From Stenotrophomonas maltophilia (GTDB lineage Bacteria > Pseudomonadota > Gammaproteobacteria > Xanthomonadales > Xanthomonadaceae): a DNA stretch of 64,000 nucleotides. The notes under the pieces were generated by a model that made no database searches, had not been told where the DNA came from, and saw nothing but the letters and a program-made list of their open reading frames with translations. The DNA lies in NCBI RefSeq assembly GCF_002799155.1, contig NZ_NERD01000002.1, positions 3,782,001-3,846,000 of the forward strand. Reading direction: 5' to 3'. This document shows positions 1 through 9,856 of this stretch, piece by piece (positions within the stretch are counted from its first letter, which is position 1; each line of letters opens with the position of its first letter). A program made the position numbers and the translations under genes.

Positions 1-139
1 GCCTTGCGCAGGGCGCCTGCCCGGCAGGTTGTTCTCGTGCATACACAGGCCGGCGCGCATAATGACGCGGTGGCACTCGCCACGCCCTCCCCCACCCGAA
101 CGGACGCACAGCGGGCTCTCCCGATGACCAGGTACTCCC

Positions 140-1918
140 ATGCATAGCGGTGGTCTGGAACTGGCCCTGGTGCTGCTGCTGGCGGCGGTCATCGCCGTGC
201 CGGTGTTCAAGAAGTTCGGCTTCGGCGCAGTGCTGGGCTACCTGGCGGCCGGCGTGGTGCTCGGCCCGGACGGGCTGGGCTTCGTGCAGGATGCCGACCG
301 CATCCTTGGCGCCGCCGAGATCGGCGTGGTGATGCTGCTGTTCGTGATCGGCCTGGAGCTGTCACCAGCACGCCTGAAGGTGATGCGGCGCTCGGTGTTC
401 GGTGCCGGTGCGGCGCAGGTGGCGCTGTCCGGGCTGGTGCTGGGCGGCCTGCTGCTGCTCGACCATTTCCAGTGGAAGAGCGCGCTGGTGGTGGGCGTGG
501 CACTGGCGCTGTCGTCCACCGCAGTCGGCCTGCAGCTGCTGTCCGAGCACAAGGCGATCAACAGCGACCATGGCCGGCTGGGCTTCGCCATCCTGCTGTT
601 CCAGGACCTGATCGCGATCCCGCTGCTGGCGGCCATCCCGCTGCTGGGCGGAGTAAAGAACGAGACCCTGCGCTGGGAAGACGCCGCCGTCGCGCTCGGC
701 GCGCTGGCCGTGGTGATCCTGTGCGGGCGGCCGGTGCTGCGCAAGGTGTTCAGCATCATCGCGCGCACCCGCAGCCCGGAGGTATTCACCGCTACCGCGC
801 TGCTGGTGGTGCTGGGCACCGCCTGGTTCATGCAGGAGGCCGGCCTCAGCCCCAGCCTCGGCGCGTTCCTGGCCGGCGTGCTGCTGTCCGATTCGGAGTT
901 CCGGCACGAACTGGAGGCGCAGATCGAGCCGTTCAAGGGCCTGCTGCTGGGCCTGTTCTTCATCGCGGTGGGCATGGGCATCGACCTCGACCGCATCGCG
1001 GCCGAGCCCTGGCTGATCGCGGCCGGCGTGGCGATCCTGCTGGTGGTCAAGTTCAGCCTGCTGTACGTGATTGGCCGCATTGCAAAGCTAGGGTCACGGC
1101 AGTCGCTGCTGCTGGGCAGCGTGCTGTGGCTGGGTGGCGAGTTCGCCTTCGTGGTGTTCAACGAAGCACAGCGCGCGCACCTGCTGGGCAACGCCAACCA
1201 TGACCGGCTGGTGGCGATCGTCGGCCTGTCGATGGCGATCACACCGCTGCTGATGATCGCGCTGCTCAAGCTGCTCGGCCGGGAGAAGGCGGTGCCGCAC
1301 CAGGCCGCCGAGGCGGACAAGGTGGCGCCGGACAACCGGCCCAAGGTGCTGATCGCCGGCATGGGCCGCTTCGGCCAGGTGATCGCGCGCCTGCTGACCG
1401 CGCAGAAGGTGCCGTTCGTAGCGCTGGAGGCGAACCCGGACACCGTGGCCGACCTGCGCCGCTTCGGCAACCAGCTGTACTACGGCGACCCGACCCGGCC
1501 GGAGATGCTGCGCGCAGCAGGCGGCGAGCACATCGATGTGTTCGTGATCACTGTGGATGACCCGGAAACCAACCTTCGCGCAGTGCGCATGGTGCGCCGG
1601 CTGTACCCGGACGCAAAGGTGCTGGCGCGTGCACGCAACCGCCAGCACGCGTGGCGCCTGATGGACATGTCGGCCGAACCGTTCCGCGAAGTGTTCGGCA
1701 CCAGCCTGGAAATGAGCGGGCGCGTGCTGACTGCATTGGGTGTTGCACCTGAAGTGGCCGAACGCCACGTGCAGCGCTTCCGTGAGCACGACGAGCAGCT
1801 GCTGCGCGACCAGTACCTGGTCTACGACGACGAGGCCGCGGTGATCCAGACCTCGCGCGATGCACGCAACGACCTGATGCACCTGTTCGAGGCCGACGCG
1901 GAGAGCGACGACAAGTAG
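140..1918 (+). CDS. KefB/KefC-type monovalent cation:proton antiporter (CPA2 family)
   Basis: Inner-membrane potassium/proton antiporter of the CPA2 family, 592 aa. The first ~380 residues are a run of hydrophobic segments with typical CPA2 stretches (GYLAAGVVLGPDGLG near residue 33, GVVMLLFVIGLELSP near 62). A cytosolic TrkA-N/RCK nucleotide-binding domain follows, with the Rossmann motif GMGRFGQ at 407-413, and the tail is charged. Known KefB/KefC proteins are gated by glutathione adducts and protect against electrophiles; I cannot tell KefB from KefC here and see no ancillary KefF/KefG gene nearby. The TAG stop lies inside the GTAG head of a SMAG hairpin, so the repeat abuts the coding sequence. 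Confidence 0.9.
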   Translation: MHSGGLELALVLLLAAVIAVPVFKKFGFGAVLGYLAAGVVLGPDGLGFVQDADRILGAAEIGVVMLLFVIGLELSPARLKVMRRSVFGAGAAQVALSGLVLGGLLLLDHFQWKSALVVGVALALSSTAVGLQLLSEHKAINSDHGRLGFAILLFQDLIAIPLLAAIPLLGGVKNETLRWEDAAVALGALAVVILCGRPVLRKVFSIIARTRSPEVFTATALLVVLGTAWFMQEAGLSPSLGAFLAGVLLSDSEFRHELEAQIEPFKGLLLGLFFIAVGMGIDLDRIAAEPWLIAAGVAILLVVKFSLLYVIGRIAKLGSRQSLLLGSVLWLGGEFAFVVFNEAQRAHLLGNANHDRLVAIVGLSMAITPLLMIALLKLLGREKAVPHQAAEADKVAPDNRPKVLIAGMGRFGQVIARLLTAQKVPFVALEANPDTVADLRRFGNQLYYGDPTRPEMLRAAGGEHIDVFVITVDDPETNLRAVRMVRRLYPDAKVLARARNRQHAWRLMDMSAEPFREVFGTSLEMSGRVLTALGVAPEVAERHVQRFREHDEQLLRDQYLVYDDEAAVIQTSRDARNDLMHLFEADAESDDK

Positions 1919-1941
1919 GCGTGCCGACCAACGGTCGGCAC
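1915..1941 (+). repeat. SMAG/REP repeat overlapping the antiporter stop codon
   Basis: GTAG head (1915-1918), then a hairpin GTGCCGACC / AAC loop / GGTCGGCAC at 1921-1941. The head contains the TAG stop of the upstream gene. The form matches the GTAG-headed REP repeats known from Stenotrophomonas. Confidence 0.8.
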
Positions 1942-1956
1942 CCACCACAGATTGCG

Positions 1957-1980
1957 GTAGTGCCGGCCGCTGGCCGGCAC
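1957..1980 (+). repeat. SMAG/REP repeat
   Basis: GTAG at 1957-1960 followed by the 8-bp stem TGCCGGCC / GGCCGGCA with a 3-nt loop. Second hairpin of a pair between the convergent antiporter and ankyrin genes; probably attenuates both transcripts. Confidence 0.8.
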
Positions 1981-1992
1981 CATTTCCAGGGA

Positions 1993-4900
1993 TCAGCCGT
2001 TGTCGCGCAGGAACCGCGCCATCGACGAAACGCCCGGCACGCGCGGTTCGAACTCGCCAGCAACGTCAATGAAACCACGCATCACCGCGATCTCGCGCGG
2101 GCTGCGGTTGAGGCTGTCGCGCACTTCCGGATCGGCGCCGGCGCGCAGCAGGCGCTGCACCAGCAGCGGCAGGCCATGCAGCGCGGCCAGATGCAGCGGG
2201 CCGAAGCCGCGCGGATCGCGCACGTCCAGGCTGACGTCCTCGTCCAGCAGGCGCTCTACCGCCGCCATCACCACCTGCTCGTCGCAGGCGGTGCCCGGCT
2301 CGGCACGGGCGCCCAGCAGCAGCAGCAGCGGCGTGACCGAACCGGCCGCGGCCTGGTCCGGTTCGGCCCCGGCCAGCAGCAGGGTGTCGAGCAGGGCCAG
2401 CAGGCGCGAACGGTCGCGGGCACTGAAGCCGTACAGCGCAGCACAGTGCAGCGGCCCCAGCTGCTGCGCATCACCGGCATGCACGTCGGCACCGGCGGTG
2501 AGCAGGCGCGCGACGATGTCCGGCAGGCCCAGCGCCGAGGCCAGCATCAGCACGGTCACGCCGCCCGGCAGGCGGTGCTCCAGCTTGGCGCCGGCATCAA
2601 GCAGGGCCGAAACGATATCCACCTGGCGCATGCTGACCGCCGCCGACAACGGCGTCGCACCACTGGCAGCGGCGTGCTGCGGATCGGCGCCACGCGCCAG
2701 CAGCAGGTCGGTCACCGCCAGGTGGCCGCCACCGGCCGCACGCAGCAGCGCGGTGCAGCCCTGTGCGTCGACCGCGTCGACGGCAAATCCCAGATCGATC
2801 AGGCGGCGCACCGCGTCCACATCACCGGCCATCGCGGCAGCCGGCAGATCGGCCTCGCGCAGGGTACGGCGCGGCAGCGGCCACACCCGCCAGTCGAGCC
2901 AGTCGGCCAGGTCACGGCGACCAATCGACAGTGCGACGCCCAGCGGCGTCTGGCCATCGGCGGCGCGTGCTTCCGGCGAGGCGCCGTGCTGCACCAGCAG
3001 CTTCAGCGCACCTTCGCGGGCCAGCGCGGTGGCCAGGTGCAGTGCGGTCATGCCATGGCTGTCGCGCGCTTCGCGATCGACACCGGCCTTGAGCAGGGCC
3101 AGCTGCAGGCGCAGCCAGCCCAGGCGCACCGCCAGCGACAACGGCGGGTCACCGGCCGGCGACGCGGCGAACGGATCGGCGCCACGCTCCAGCAGTTCCA
3201 GCGCCAGCTGTTCCAGGCCACGCGCGGCCTGGTCGTGCTGCGCGCAGGCGGCCAGGAACCGCGCCAGGCCGCCGCGGCCGGCTGGCGACAGGCCACGCTG
3301 CAGCATCACCTGCAGCGCGGGCACCGCATCGATGCCGCGCGACAGCAGCGCGAACATCGGCGTGTCGGCGCAGGCATCGCGCACGTAGGGATCGGCGCCG
3401 TGGGCCAGCAGCCAGTCGACCGCACGCGGTTCCAGCGCCAGCTCCGGATCGAGCAGCAGGCCACCCAGTTCCTCCGGCTGGCACAGCTTGGCCAGCGCGG
3501 CCATGCCTTCGGTGTTGCCGAAGCCAAGTGCCTCGCGCAGCAGGGTCAGCGGCGGGCGGTCCGGCAGCAGGCCGCTGGCGCTGGCCGCTTCGCCGCGTTC
3601 GGCCAGGCCATCACTGACGGCGGCCGGCAAGGGATATGACGGGTCCAGCAGGGCGACGATCGCCCAGCGGCCGGCTTCGGCGGCATAGTCCACCGCGCGG
3701 CGACCGAGCGGATCGGCGGCATCGGCGGCGATGCCCAGCTCGACCAGGCGCTTGATCAGCAGCGGTGAGACATCCTCGGCCATGGCCGCCAGCTGCACCG
3801 CATTGCGGCCTTCGCCGTCGACCGCGGCCAGGTCCGGCTTGTGCGGCAACAGGTGCTCGACCACCGCGGCTCGGCCGGCACGGGCCGCTTCCAGCCACGG
3901 CGTGCGACCCAGTGCATCGCGCGCCTCCAGATTGGCACCGGCGCCCAGCAGCACGCCGATGATCTCCACGTGGCCGGCCAGCGCCGCCTCGTGCAGCGCA
4001 CTGCGACGCTGGCGATCACGCGCGTCGGCCCGTGCCTTGTGCTTGAGCAGCAGCTGCACACCGGCCGGATCGTCGTCTTCGGTGGCGGCGGCGGCCAGCA
4101 GCACCGGCGTGCCTTCGGCCGGTTCACTGCGCGCACCCCGCTCGAGCAGGAAGCGCGCCAGGCGCCAGTTGCCCACCTGGCAGGCCACCGCCAGCGGCGA
4201 CCAGCCATCGCGGTTCAGCGCATCGACTTCGGCGGCGGCATCGCGCAGCAGCGCGGCCACGCCCGGGTCGGAACTGCGGGCTGCATGGTGCAAGGGGGTG
4301 TTGCCGTCGCTATCGGTCGCGCGCGAATCGGCGCCGTTGGCGAGCAGGGTCATCACCGCTTCGGGGCGGCCATGCCAGCTGTCGCGGGTCGCGGCCAGCA
4401 GCGGGGTCATGCCCCGGTGCGGACCGTTCACATCGACACCGCGGGCAATCAATTCGCGCAGCAGGCGCAGGTCCGGCAGCACTGCGGCCAGTACTGCCAG
4501 GCTGCGCTGGTCGCGCCAGTTCGGGTCCGGCAGCGCATAGGGATCGGCACCGGCCTGCAGCAGCTGCAGGGCACGGTCGATGCGGCCATGGCGGGCGGCT
4601 TCATACAATGCCGGTGTCAGTTCCTGTGGCGCCATGGCCTCCAGCGGCGCGGTTTCGGCCGCAGCGGGGAACATCGGTTCGTGTTCACTGCTGGCCGCTG
4701 CACTGGGGCGCAGCGACACCAGCGGCGCCGGCGCGACCCGCTGCAGCATCAGGTGCAGCACAGGCGACAGCAGCACGACCGCCAGTGCGGCGGGCCAGCG
4801 CGCGCTTTCCGGCAACAGGCCCGGCCAGGCCGGCAGCACCACCAGCGCGGCCAGCGCGATCACCAGCGCCGCGACACCGAGACCACGCCAAGCGGTCAGG

Positions 4901-5325
4901 TCGCGCCCGGCCAGCGCCTGCCAGTGCTGGGCCAGGCTGCCATCGAGGCGTTCAACGTCATTCCACAACGGCCAGGTGCGCCAAGCCGCCAGCAGGCCGG
5001 CACTGACCAGTACGCTCAGGCCCAGCACCGCCGCCAGGCTGCCGCTGTCGCGCAGCGCCGCCAGTGGCCAGGCCAGCAGCAGCGCCAGCAGCAGCGGTGC
5101 GGCGGTCCACAGCGCCAGCAGCGCGGGCAGGTCCTGGCGTGCGACCACCTTCAGCGGCAGCAGCGCGCGGCTGCGACGCCACCACGACACACCCAGCGCG
5201 AACGCTGGCTGCGCCAGCGCGGCAAGGATGGCACCCGGGACGCCGCCCACGGCGGCGCCCAGCGCCAGCACGGCACCCACGGCGAACGCGATCGACAGGA
5301 CGCGTGGACGGGAGGCGTCAGTCAT
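1993..5325 (-). CDS. Large membrane-anchored ankyrin-repeat protein
   Basis: 1110 aa. The first ~200 residues hold about five hydrophobic segments (from [18 protein letters not shown] near residue 11 to [12 protein letters not shown] near 185). From about residue 235 to the C-terminus it is a continuous array of ankyrin repeats with the usual TPLHxAA..G, VxxLLxxGA and DxxGxTPL patterns. Ankyrin arrays bind proteins; no enzymatic domain is visible, so the partner is unknown. Its ATG overlaps the end of the upstream YcgL gene by 8 bases (ATGACTGA), so the two are probably translated together. Unusually long for a bacterial ankyrin protein. The antisense reading frames are shadows of this GC-rich gene. 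Confidence 0.88.
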   Translation of the reverse strand: MTDASRPRVLSIAFAVGAVLALGAAVGGVPGAILAALAQPAFALGVSWWRRSRALLPLKVVARQDLPALLALWTAAPLLLALLLAWPLAALRDSGSLAAVLGLSVLVSAGLLAAWRTWPLWNDVERLDGSLAQHWQALAGRDLTAWRGLGVAALVIALAALVVLPAWPGLLPESARWPAALAVVLLSPVLHLMLQRVAPAPLVSLRPSAAASSEHEPMFPAAAETAPLEAMAPQELTPALYEAARHGRIDRALQLLQAGADPYALPDPNWRDQRSLAVLAAVLPDLRLLRELIARGVDVNGPHRGMTPLLAATRDSWHGRPEAVMTLLANGADSRATDSDGNTPLHHAARSSDPGVAALLRDAAAEVDALNRDGWSPLAVACQVGNWRLARFLLERGARSEPAEGTPVLLAAAATEDDDPAGVQLLLKHKARADARDRQRRSALHEAALAGHVEIIGVLLGAGANLEARDALGRTPWLEAARAGRAAVVEHLLPHKPDLAAVDGEGRNAVQLAAMAEDVSPLLIKRLVELGIAADAADPLGRRAVDYAAEAGRWAIVALLDPSYPLPAAVSDGLAERGEAASASGLLPDRPPLTLLREALGFGNTEGMAALAKLCQPEELGGLLLDPELALEPRAVDWLLAHGADPYVRDACADTPMFALLSRGIDAVPALQVMLQRGLSPAGRGGLARFLAACAQHDQAARGLEQLALELLERGADPFAASPAGDPPLSLAVRLGWLRLQLALLKAGVDREARDSHGMTALHLATALAREGALKLLVQHGASPEARAADGQTPLGVALSIGRRDLADWLDWRVWPLPRRTLREADLPAAAMAGDVDAVRRLIDLGFAVDAVDAQGCTALLRAAGGGHLAVTDLLLARGADPQHAAASGATPLSAAVSMRQVDIVSALLDAGAKLEHRLPGGVTVLMLASALGLPDIVARLLTAGADVHAGDAQQLGPLHCAALYGFSARDRSRLLALLDTLLLAGAEPDQAAAGSVTPLLLLLGARAEPGTACDEQVVMAAVERLLDEDVSLDVRDPRGFGPLHLAALHGLPLLVQRLLRAGADPEVRDSLNRSPREIAVMRGFIDVAGEFEPRVPGVSSMARFLRDNG

Positions 5326-5578
5326 AGTGCCGCGGCATCAGGCTGGCCACCGACGGCGGCACCTGCAGGTAGAACCCACGTTCGCTCATTTCGCTGCGGA
5401 CCTTTTCAGGATCGGCCTGGGCCAGGCGGCGCTGGGCATCCAGGGCCACCTCCAGGACGAAGGTGAGCGACCCCAGCGAGGTGAGCAGCGGCGCGGGCAG
5501 CGTGCTGAAATCATCGCGTCGGGGAACGTAGACGTAGGTGTCCGGCTTGAGTTGGCTTTTATAGACGTAGGCGTGCAT
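5318..5578 (-). CDS. YcgL-domain protein
   Basis: 86 aa, matching the YcgL family (PF05166): starts MHAYVYKS, then [12 protein letters not shown], a conserved [15 protein letters not shown] core, and the ending GFYLQVPPS. Family members are small soluble proteins of ~90-100 aa in gammaproteobacteria with no established biochemical role. It is the upstream partner of the ankyrin gene, with overlapping stop and start. In other genomes ycgL is often near RNase D (rnd), which is not in this window. Confidence 0.85.
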   Translation of the reverse strand: MHAYVYKSQLKPDTYVYVPRRDDFSTLPAPLLTSLGSLTFVLEVALDAQRRLAQADPEKVRSEMSERGFYLQVPPSVASLMPRHYD

Positions 5579-5738
5579 GTCCGCGGGACGATAACCCGGG
5601 AAGAGCCATGATTGTGTCGGAAAGCCGACACCGGGGAAAGCCGTCAGCCGACGATGGCGGCGTGATCGACGGCGTTTCCCCAGCGGGGTTCAGCAATGTG
5701 GCGGCGGCGTTCAGCCAGCACCGCCGCCGCACGGGCGC

Positions 5739-6179
5739 TTACTTGACCTTGGCGTAGGTGCCCTTCAGCGCAACGCCGGCCAGGATGGCGCCGGCGTAGC
5801 ACTCGTAGTTGGTGCTGCTCTTGAACTCGTTCTTCTTGTAGTAGCTGACGATGTCGACCACGGCGTTGGCGCCGCGCGACTTGGCACCGTCCTGCAATGC
5901 GCGCAGCGCCGACAGTGCGACCCAGCGGCAGGCCTCGGCATCGCTCTTGTTGGCGGCGTTGGTCTTCTTGTTGGTCACGTCCTCGCCCAGGCGCTGCTGC
6001 ACGCTGACCGGCTGGCCGGCCAGGTAGAAGCGGACGCTGCCGTCGATGCCGGCGTCCTTGGCGGCCTGCGAATTGACCAGTTCCTGCAGGGACTGCTCCA
6101 CGCGGGTATCGCGGGCAGAAGCGGTGGAGGACAGGGCCAGCAGCGCGGTGGCGGTGGCGATCATGAGAGTGCGGCGCAT
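5739..6179 (-). CDS. Small exported protein of unknown function
   Basis: 146 aa with a clear signal peptide (MRRTLMIATATALLALSSTASA). The mature part ends in a C-terminal stretch (SRGANAVVDIVSYYKKN, ECYAGAILAGVALKG) resembling the small YbjQ-like fold, in which a GANAVV motif precedes beta strands. Two cysteines in the mature part (one near DAEACRW, one in YECYAG) could form a disulfide. Relatives in Xanthomonadaceae are sometimes labelled excinuclease ATPase subunit, but there is no nucleotide-binding motif, so that label is wrong. A good ribosome site (AAGGAGA) precedes the ATG. It lies 74 bases after the pigment operon on the same strand and could be a co-transcribed last gene, though its own ribosome site and the gap leave that open. 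Confidence 0.75.
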   Translation of the reverse strand: MRRTLMIATATALLALSSTASARDTRVEQSLQELVNSQAAKDAGIDGSVRFYLAGQPVSVQQRLGEDVTNKKTNAANKSDAEACRWVALSALRALQDGAKSRGANAVVDIVSYYKKNEFKSSTNYECYAGAILAGVALKGTYAKVK

Positions 6180-6253
6180 CGGAACATCTCCTTGTCGAAG
6201 GTGCGGGTGGGTAGCGGAAACAGTGCGGTGGGTGGTGGATCAGCGGCGGTGGA

Positions 6254-7492
6254 TCACTCGCGCCATCGGCGGAACACCAGCGAGGTGTTGATGCCGCCGA
6301 AGGCGAAGTTGTTGCTCATCACGTACTCGGCCTGCAGTTCGCGGCCCTGTCCGGTGATGAAGTCGAGCTGGCCACAGCGCGGATCGACCTCGGCCAGGTT
6401 CAGGGTCGGCGCGAACCAGCCGGCGCGCATCATCTCGATGCTCAGCCAGGCCTCGAACGCACCACATGCACCCAGCATGTGGCCGACGTAGCTCTTCAGC
6501 GAGCTGATCGGCACGCGGCTGCCGAACACCTGCGCGGTCGCCTGGGTTTCGGCGATGTCACCGTGGTCGGTGGCAGTGCCGTGCGCGTTGACGTAGTCGA
6601 TCTGCGCCGGCTCCAGGCCGGCATCCTCCAGCGCCAGGCGCATGGCCTGGGCCATGGTGTCGGCGCTGGGCTGGGTGACGTGCTGGCCATCGCTGTTGGT
6701 GCCGTAGCCGACCACCTCGGCAAGGATGGTGGCGCCGCGTGCCTGCGCGTGCTCCAGGTCTTCCAGGATCAATGTGCAGGCGCCCTCGCCCAGCACCAGG
6801 CCGTCACGACCGGCATCGAACGGGCGCGGGGTGGTCTGCGGTGCGTCATTGCGCACGCTGGTGGCGAACAACGTGTCGAACACCGCTGCTGCGGTGGCAT
6901 CGAGCTGCTCGGCGCCGCCGGCCACCATCACCGTCTGCTTGCCACTGCGGATCGCTTCATAGGCCGCGCCCACGCCCTGGCTGCCGGAAGTGCAGGCACT
7001 GGAGGTGGTGTAGACGCGCCCGGACAACCCGAAGAACACGCCGATGTTGACCGGCGCCGTGTGGCTCATCATCTTCAGGTAGGTGGTGGCGCTGATGCCG
7101 TCGGTGGTGAATTCGTTGAGCATGCGACCGAATTCGCCGGTAGCCTCATGGCTGCCCGAGGACGAGCCGTAGGCCACGCCGGTGCGGCCGCTGCGCAGTA
7201 CCGGGTGCTCGTGCAGGCCGGCTTCGCGCAGCGCCACCTCGGTGGCGCGCACCGACATGATCGCGACCTTGCCCATCGAGCGGGTGGTCTTGCGGTTGTA
7301 GTTCGGCGGCAGCTCGAAGTCCTGCGCCGGCGCGGCCAGCTTGGTGTTCAGCCCGGCATAGACGTCCCATTCGGGCATCGTGCGCACGGCATTGCGGCAG
7401 CTGCGCAGGTGCGCCTCGATGGTGGGCCAGTCGTGGCCGAGCGGACTGATGGCGGCGGCACCGGTAACCACCACGCGACGATCGGCGGCCAT
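6254..7492 (-). CDS. Beta-ketoacyl-ACP synthase, FabF type (aryl polyene cluster)
   Basis: 412 aa condensing enzyme, last gene of the pigment operon. The thiolase-fold triad is intact: Cys167 in TTSSACTSGS, His304 in NAHGTATDHGD and His338 in YVGHMLGACG. It would extend the polyene chain by malonyl-ACP condensation, or start it; the matching gene in the E. coli aryl polyene set is apeR. It overlaps the upstream ketoreductase by one base. Confidence 0.9.
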   Translation of the reverse strand: MAADRRVVVTGAAAISPLGHDWPTIEAHLRSCRNAVRTMPEWDVYAGLNTKLAAPAQDFELPPNYNRKTTRSMGKVAIMSVRATEVALREAGLHEHPVLRSGRTGVAYGSSSGSHEATGEFGRMLNEFTTDGISATTYLKMMSHTAPVNIGVFFGLSGRVYTTSSACTSGSQGVGAAYEAIRSGKQTVMVAGGAEQLDATAAAVFDTLFATSVRNDAPQTTPRPFDAGRDGLVLGEGACTLILEDLEHAQARGATILAEVVGYGTNSDGQHVTQPSADTMAQAMRLALEDAGLEPAQIDYVNAHGTATDHGDIAETQATAQVFGSRVPISSLKSYVGHMLGACGAFEAWLSIEMMRAGWFAPTLNLAEVDPRCGQLDFITGQGRELQAEYVMSNNFAFGGINTSLVFRRWRE

Positions 7493-8223
7493 CAGAGCAT
7501 GCCCCCGTTCACCGAGATCACCTGGCGGGTGATGTAGCCGGCCGGTTCGGACAGCAGGAAGGCAACCGTGGCTGCCACTTCCTCCGGCCGACCGACACGG
7601 CCGGCGGGAATCAGCTTGAGCGCATGTTCGATCACTTCATCGTTGAGCATTTCGGTCTCGATCAGGCCCGGGGCCACGCAGTTGACGGTGATCTGGCGGC
7701 TGGCCAGTTCCAGCGCCAGTGCCTTGGTGGCACCGATGATGCCGGCCTTGGCCGCGCTGTAGTTGACCTGGCCGCGGTTGCCGGCCAGCCCGGACACCGA
7801 CGACAGGGTGACGATGCGGCCCGGCTTGCGCCGCCGCACCATCGGCATGATCAGCGGATGCAGCACGTTGTAGAAGCCATCCAGGTTGGTGTGGATGACC
7901 TGGTCCCAATCCTCCGCCGACAGCGCCGGGAAGGCGCCATCGCGGGCGATGCCGGCATTGCAGACCACGCCGTAGTACGCGCCGTGTGCTTCGACATCGG
8001 CCTCCAGCGCAGCGCGTGCGGCCTCGCGGTCGGCTACGTCGAACGCCAGCACGCGGGCCTGCCGGCCCAGGGCCTGGATCTCGGCCACCACGGCCTGTGC
8101 CTCTTCCACGCGGCTGCGGCAATGCACCACCACGTCGAAGCCATCACGCGCGATGCGCAGCGCGATGGCCCGGCCGATACCCCGGCTGGCGCCGGTCACC
8201 AGCACGCTTCGATTCCCTGTCAT
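7492..8223 (-). CDS. 3-oxoacyl-ACP reductase, FabG type (aryl polyene cluster)
   Basis: 243-aa short-chain dehydrogenase/reductase. Cofactor motif TGASRGIG at residues 10-17, then NAG (CNAGIARDG) and the active-site YSAAK. It reduces the 3-keto group of the growing aryl polyene on its ACP (apeQ equivalent). The start chosen is the ATG at 8223, which overlaps the TGA of the dehydratase gene; a longer open frame upstream only reads through that gene. Typical full length for FabG. Confidence 0.9.
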   Translation of the reverse strand: MTGNRSVLVTGASRGIGRAIALRIARDGFDVVVHCRSRVEEAQAVVAEIQALGRQARVLAFDVADREAARAALEADVEAHGAYYGVVCNAGIARDGAFPALSAEDWDQVIHTNLDGFYNVLHPLIMPMVRRRKPGRIVTLSSVSGLAGNRGQVNYSAAKAGIIGATKALALELASRQITVNCVAPGLIETEMLNDEVIEHALKLIPAGRVGRPEEVAATVAFLLSEPAGYITRQVISVNGGML

Positions 8224-8675
8224 GCCTGTCCACTCTCCAGATAGGCCATCGCATCGGCCGGTTCGAACACCGATACGTTGGCTGTCGCCCATTCGTCCTC
8301 GCCCGCCAGGATGCGGCAGGCGAACATCCCCAATCCATTGTCACCCAACAGCTCGCAGCGCGCCTGTACGCGCAGCCGGGTGCCACTGGGAAAGCCGCTG
8401 CAGCGGCTGCTGTAGCGCCGGCTGCCGAGCAGGAAGCCGAGCTGCGGTGGCTTGCCGGCCGCACGCGCTCGGCAGCCGGCCCAGGCCGCGATGGCCTGCG
8501 CCATGTATTCGATGCCGACCCACGCCGGCACCTCGCCGTTCTCCACGAACAGGCCGGCCTCGGGCACCACCAGTTCGGCCTCGATGGCGTCCTGGTCCCA
8601 CCGCGTGATGCGCTCCAGCAGGCACATGTCCTGGCGGTGCGGGACCACGTCTTCGATCGCGTACAGCGTGTTCAT
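8220..8675 (-). CDS. Hotdog-fold 3-hydroxyacyl-ACP dehydratase (aryl polyene cluster)
   Basis: 151 aa. The N-terminal IEDVVPHRQDMCLLE (His13) is the FabZ/ApeP-like dehydratase signature with its catalytic histidine; a central helix GIEYMAQAIAAWAG follows. It removes water from 3-hydroxyacyl-ACP to make the conjugated double bonds. The ATG overlaps the stop of the ketosynthase gene upstream (ATGA), and its own stop overlaps the ketoreductase start. The much longer open frame upstream of 8675 is an antisense-type artefact over the ketosynthase. Confidence 0.85.
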   Translation of the reverse strand: MNTLYAIEDVVPHRQDMCLLERITRWDQDAIEAELVVPEAGLFVENGEVPAWVGIEYMAQAIAAWAGCRARAAGKPPQLGFLLGSRRYSSRCSGFPSGTRLRVQARCELLGDNGLGMFACRILAGEDEWATANVSVFEPADAMAYLESGQA

Positions 8676-9856
8676 CGGCGCTCCAGCGCCAGCACGGCAT
8701 TGCTGCCGCCGAAGGCGAACGAATTGCTCAGCACCCGCCGCGGGGGGTGCGCCAGGCGGAAGCCCGGCACGACCAGCGGCAGCACCGGCAATGCGGGATC
8801 GGCCACGCCGTCCCACCAGTGGGGCGGCAGCAGCTGCTGTGGGTTCTCGGCCAGCAGGATCCAGCATAGTGCCGCCTCGATCGCACCCGAGGCGCCCAGC
8901 GTATGGCCGGTCAATGGCTTGGTCGAACTGGCCGGCACGCTGTTGCCCAGCACCTGCGAGACCGCCAGGCTTTCCATCGCATCGTTGTGGCCGGTGGCGG
9001 TGCCATGCAGGTTCACGTAGTCCACTTCGTCGGCCGCCCAGCCGGCACGCAGCAGCGCCTGCTGCAGGGCATCGATGGCGCCCAGCCCCTGCGGATCGGG
9101 GGCCGACATGTGGTGCGCATCGGCCGACTCGCCCCACCCGGCCAGGCATACCGGGCCGGGCTCGCGGGTGAGCAGGAACAACGCCGCCCCCTCGCCGATG
9201 TTGATGCCGGCGCGATGCTGCGAGAACGGATTGCAGCGCAATGCCGATACCGATTCCAGCGCGCTGAAGCCGGCCACGGTGAAACGGCACAGCGAATCGG
9301 CGCCCCCGGCGATCACCGCATCGACGATGCCGGCGCGCAGCATGCGCGCGGCCGACATCAGCGCTTTGGCGCTGGACGAGCAGGCGGTGGACAGGGTCCA
9401 TGCCGGCCCCTGCGCGCCACTGCGCTGGCGCACGAACTGCGCGGCAGTGCCCATTTCCTGCTGGGCGTAGTCGAAGCCCTGCGGCCACTGGCCCTGTTCG
9501 GCGTGGCTGCGCAGGGCCTGCTCGGATTCACCGATGCCGGAGGTGCTGGTACCCAGCACCACCGCCACGCGCTCGGCGCCATGGCGGGCAATCGCGGCGG
9601 CCACTGCCGGTGCGATCTGCGCCAGTGCCACGTCCAGCAGGGCGTTGTTGCGCCCGCGCAGGGCCACCGGCAGGTCATCCAGCGTCGGCAGCGGCGTGCG
9701 GACTTCTCCCAGCGCCAGGGTACGTCCCGGCAACAGGCTGTCGTTGTCACTGAGCCCGCCCGGCGCGTCGGCGAACAGTGCCGACGTCACAGCGGCACGG
9801 CCATCGCCGAGCGCACAGACCACGCCCAGATCATTCAGGTAGATCGGTGCACTCAT
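8672..9856 (-). CDS. Beta-ketoacyl-ACP synthase (aryl polyene cluster)
   Basis: 394-aa condensing enzyme with intact triad: Cys159 in STACSSSAKAL, His284 in NLHGTATGHND and His318 in KPLTGHTLGASG. Corresponds to apeO, whose product in E. coli works together with a chain-length-factor-like partner (here the protein at 21913-22656). Start at the ATG at 9856, which overlaps the stop of the DUF3261 gene. The 35 extra in-frame residues upstream are low-complexity Arg/Ala sequence and are rejected. Confidence 0.9.
   Translation of the reverse strand: MSAPIYLNDLGVVCALGDGRAAVTSALFADAPGGLSDNDSLLPGRTLALGEVRTPLPTLDDLPVALRGRNNALLDVALAQIAPAVAAAIARHGAERVAVVLGTSTSGIGESEQALRSHAEQGQWPQGFDYAQQEMGTAAQFVRQRSGAQGPAWTLSTACSSSAKALMSAARMLRAGIVDAVIAGGADSLCRFTVAGFSALESVSALRCNPFSQHRAGINIGEGAALFLLTREPGPVCLAGWGESADAHHMSAPDPQGLGAIDALQQALLRAGWAADEVDYVNLHGTATGHNDAMESLAVSQVLGNSVPASSTKPLTGHTLGASGAIEAALCWILLAENPQQLLPPHWWDGVADPALPVLPLVVPGFRLAHPPRRVLSNSFAFGGSNAVLALERR

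Noticed and set aside
1..42. Possible divergent gene starting with ATG at 42 on the minus strand (M-H-E-N-N-L-P..)
   Set aside because: Only 14 codons are visible, no clear ribosome site, and the rest lies outside the window; not enough to call.
1921..3639. 572-aa plus-strand open frame over the ankyrin gene, and other long antisense frames over it
   Set aside because: Composition is Gln/Arg-rich, no known domain, and it lies fully antisense to an obvious ankyrin repeat array. It is a GC-rich shadow.
5739..6179. Label 'excinuclease ABC subunit A' for the small exported protein
   Set aside because: It has a signal peptide and no ATP-binding motif; the label seems to be a propagated error.
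8676..9488. N-terminal extension of the dehydratase frame up to 9488
   Set aside because: The extension is antisense-like Ala/Arg-rich sequence inside the ketosynthase gene; the ATG at 8675 overlaps the previous stop and starts the known domain.
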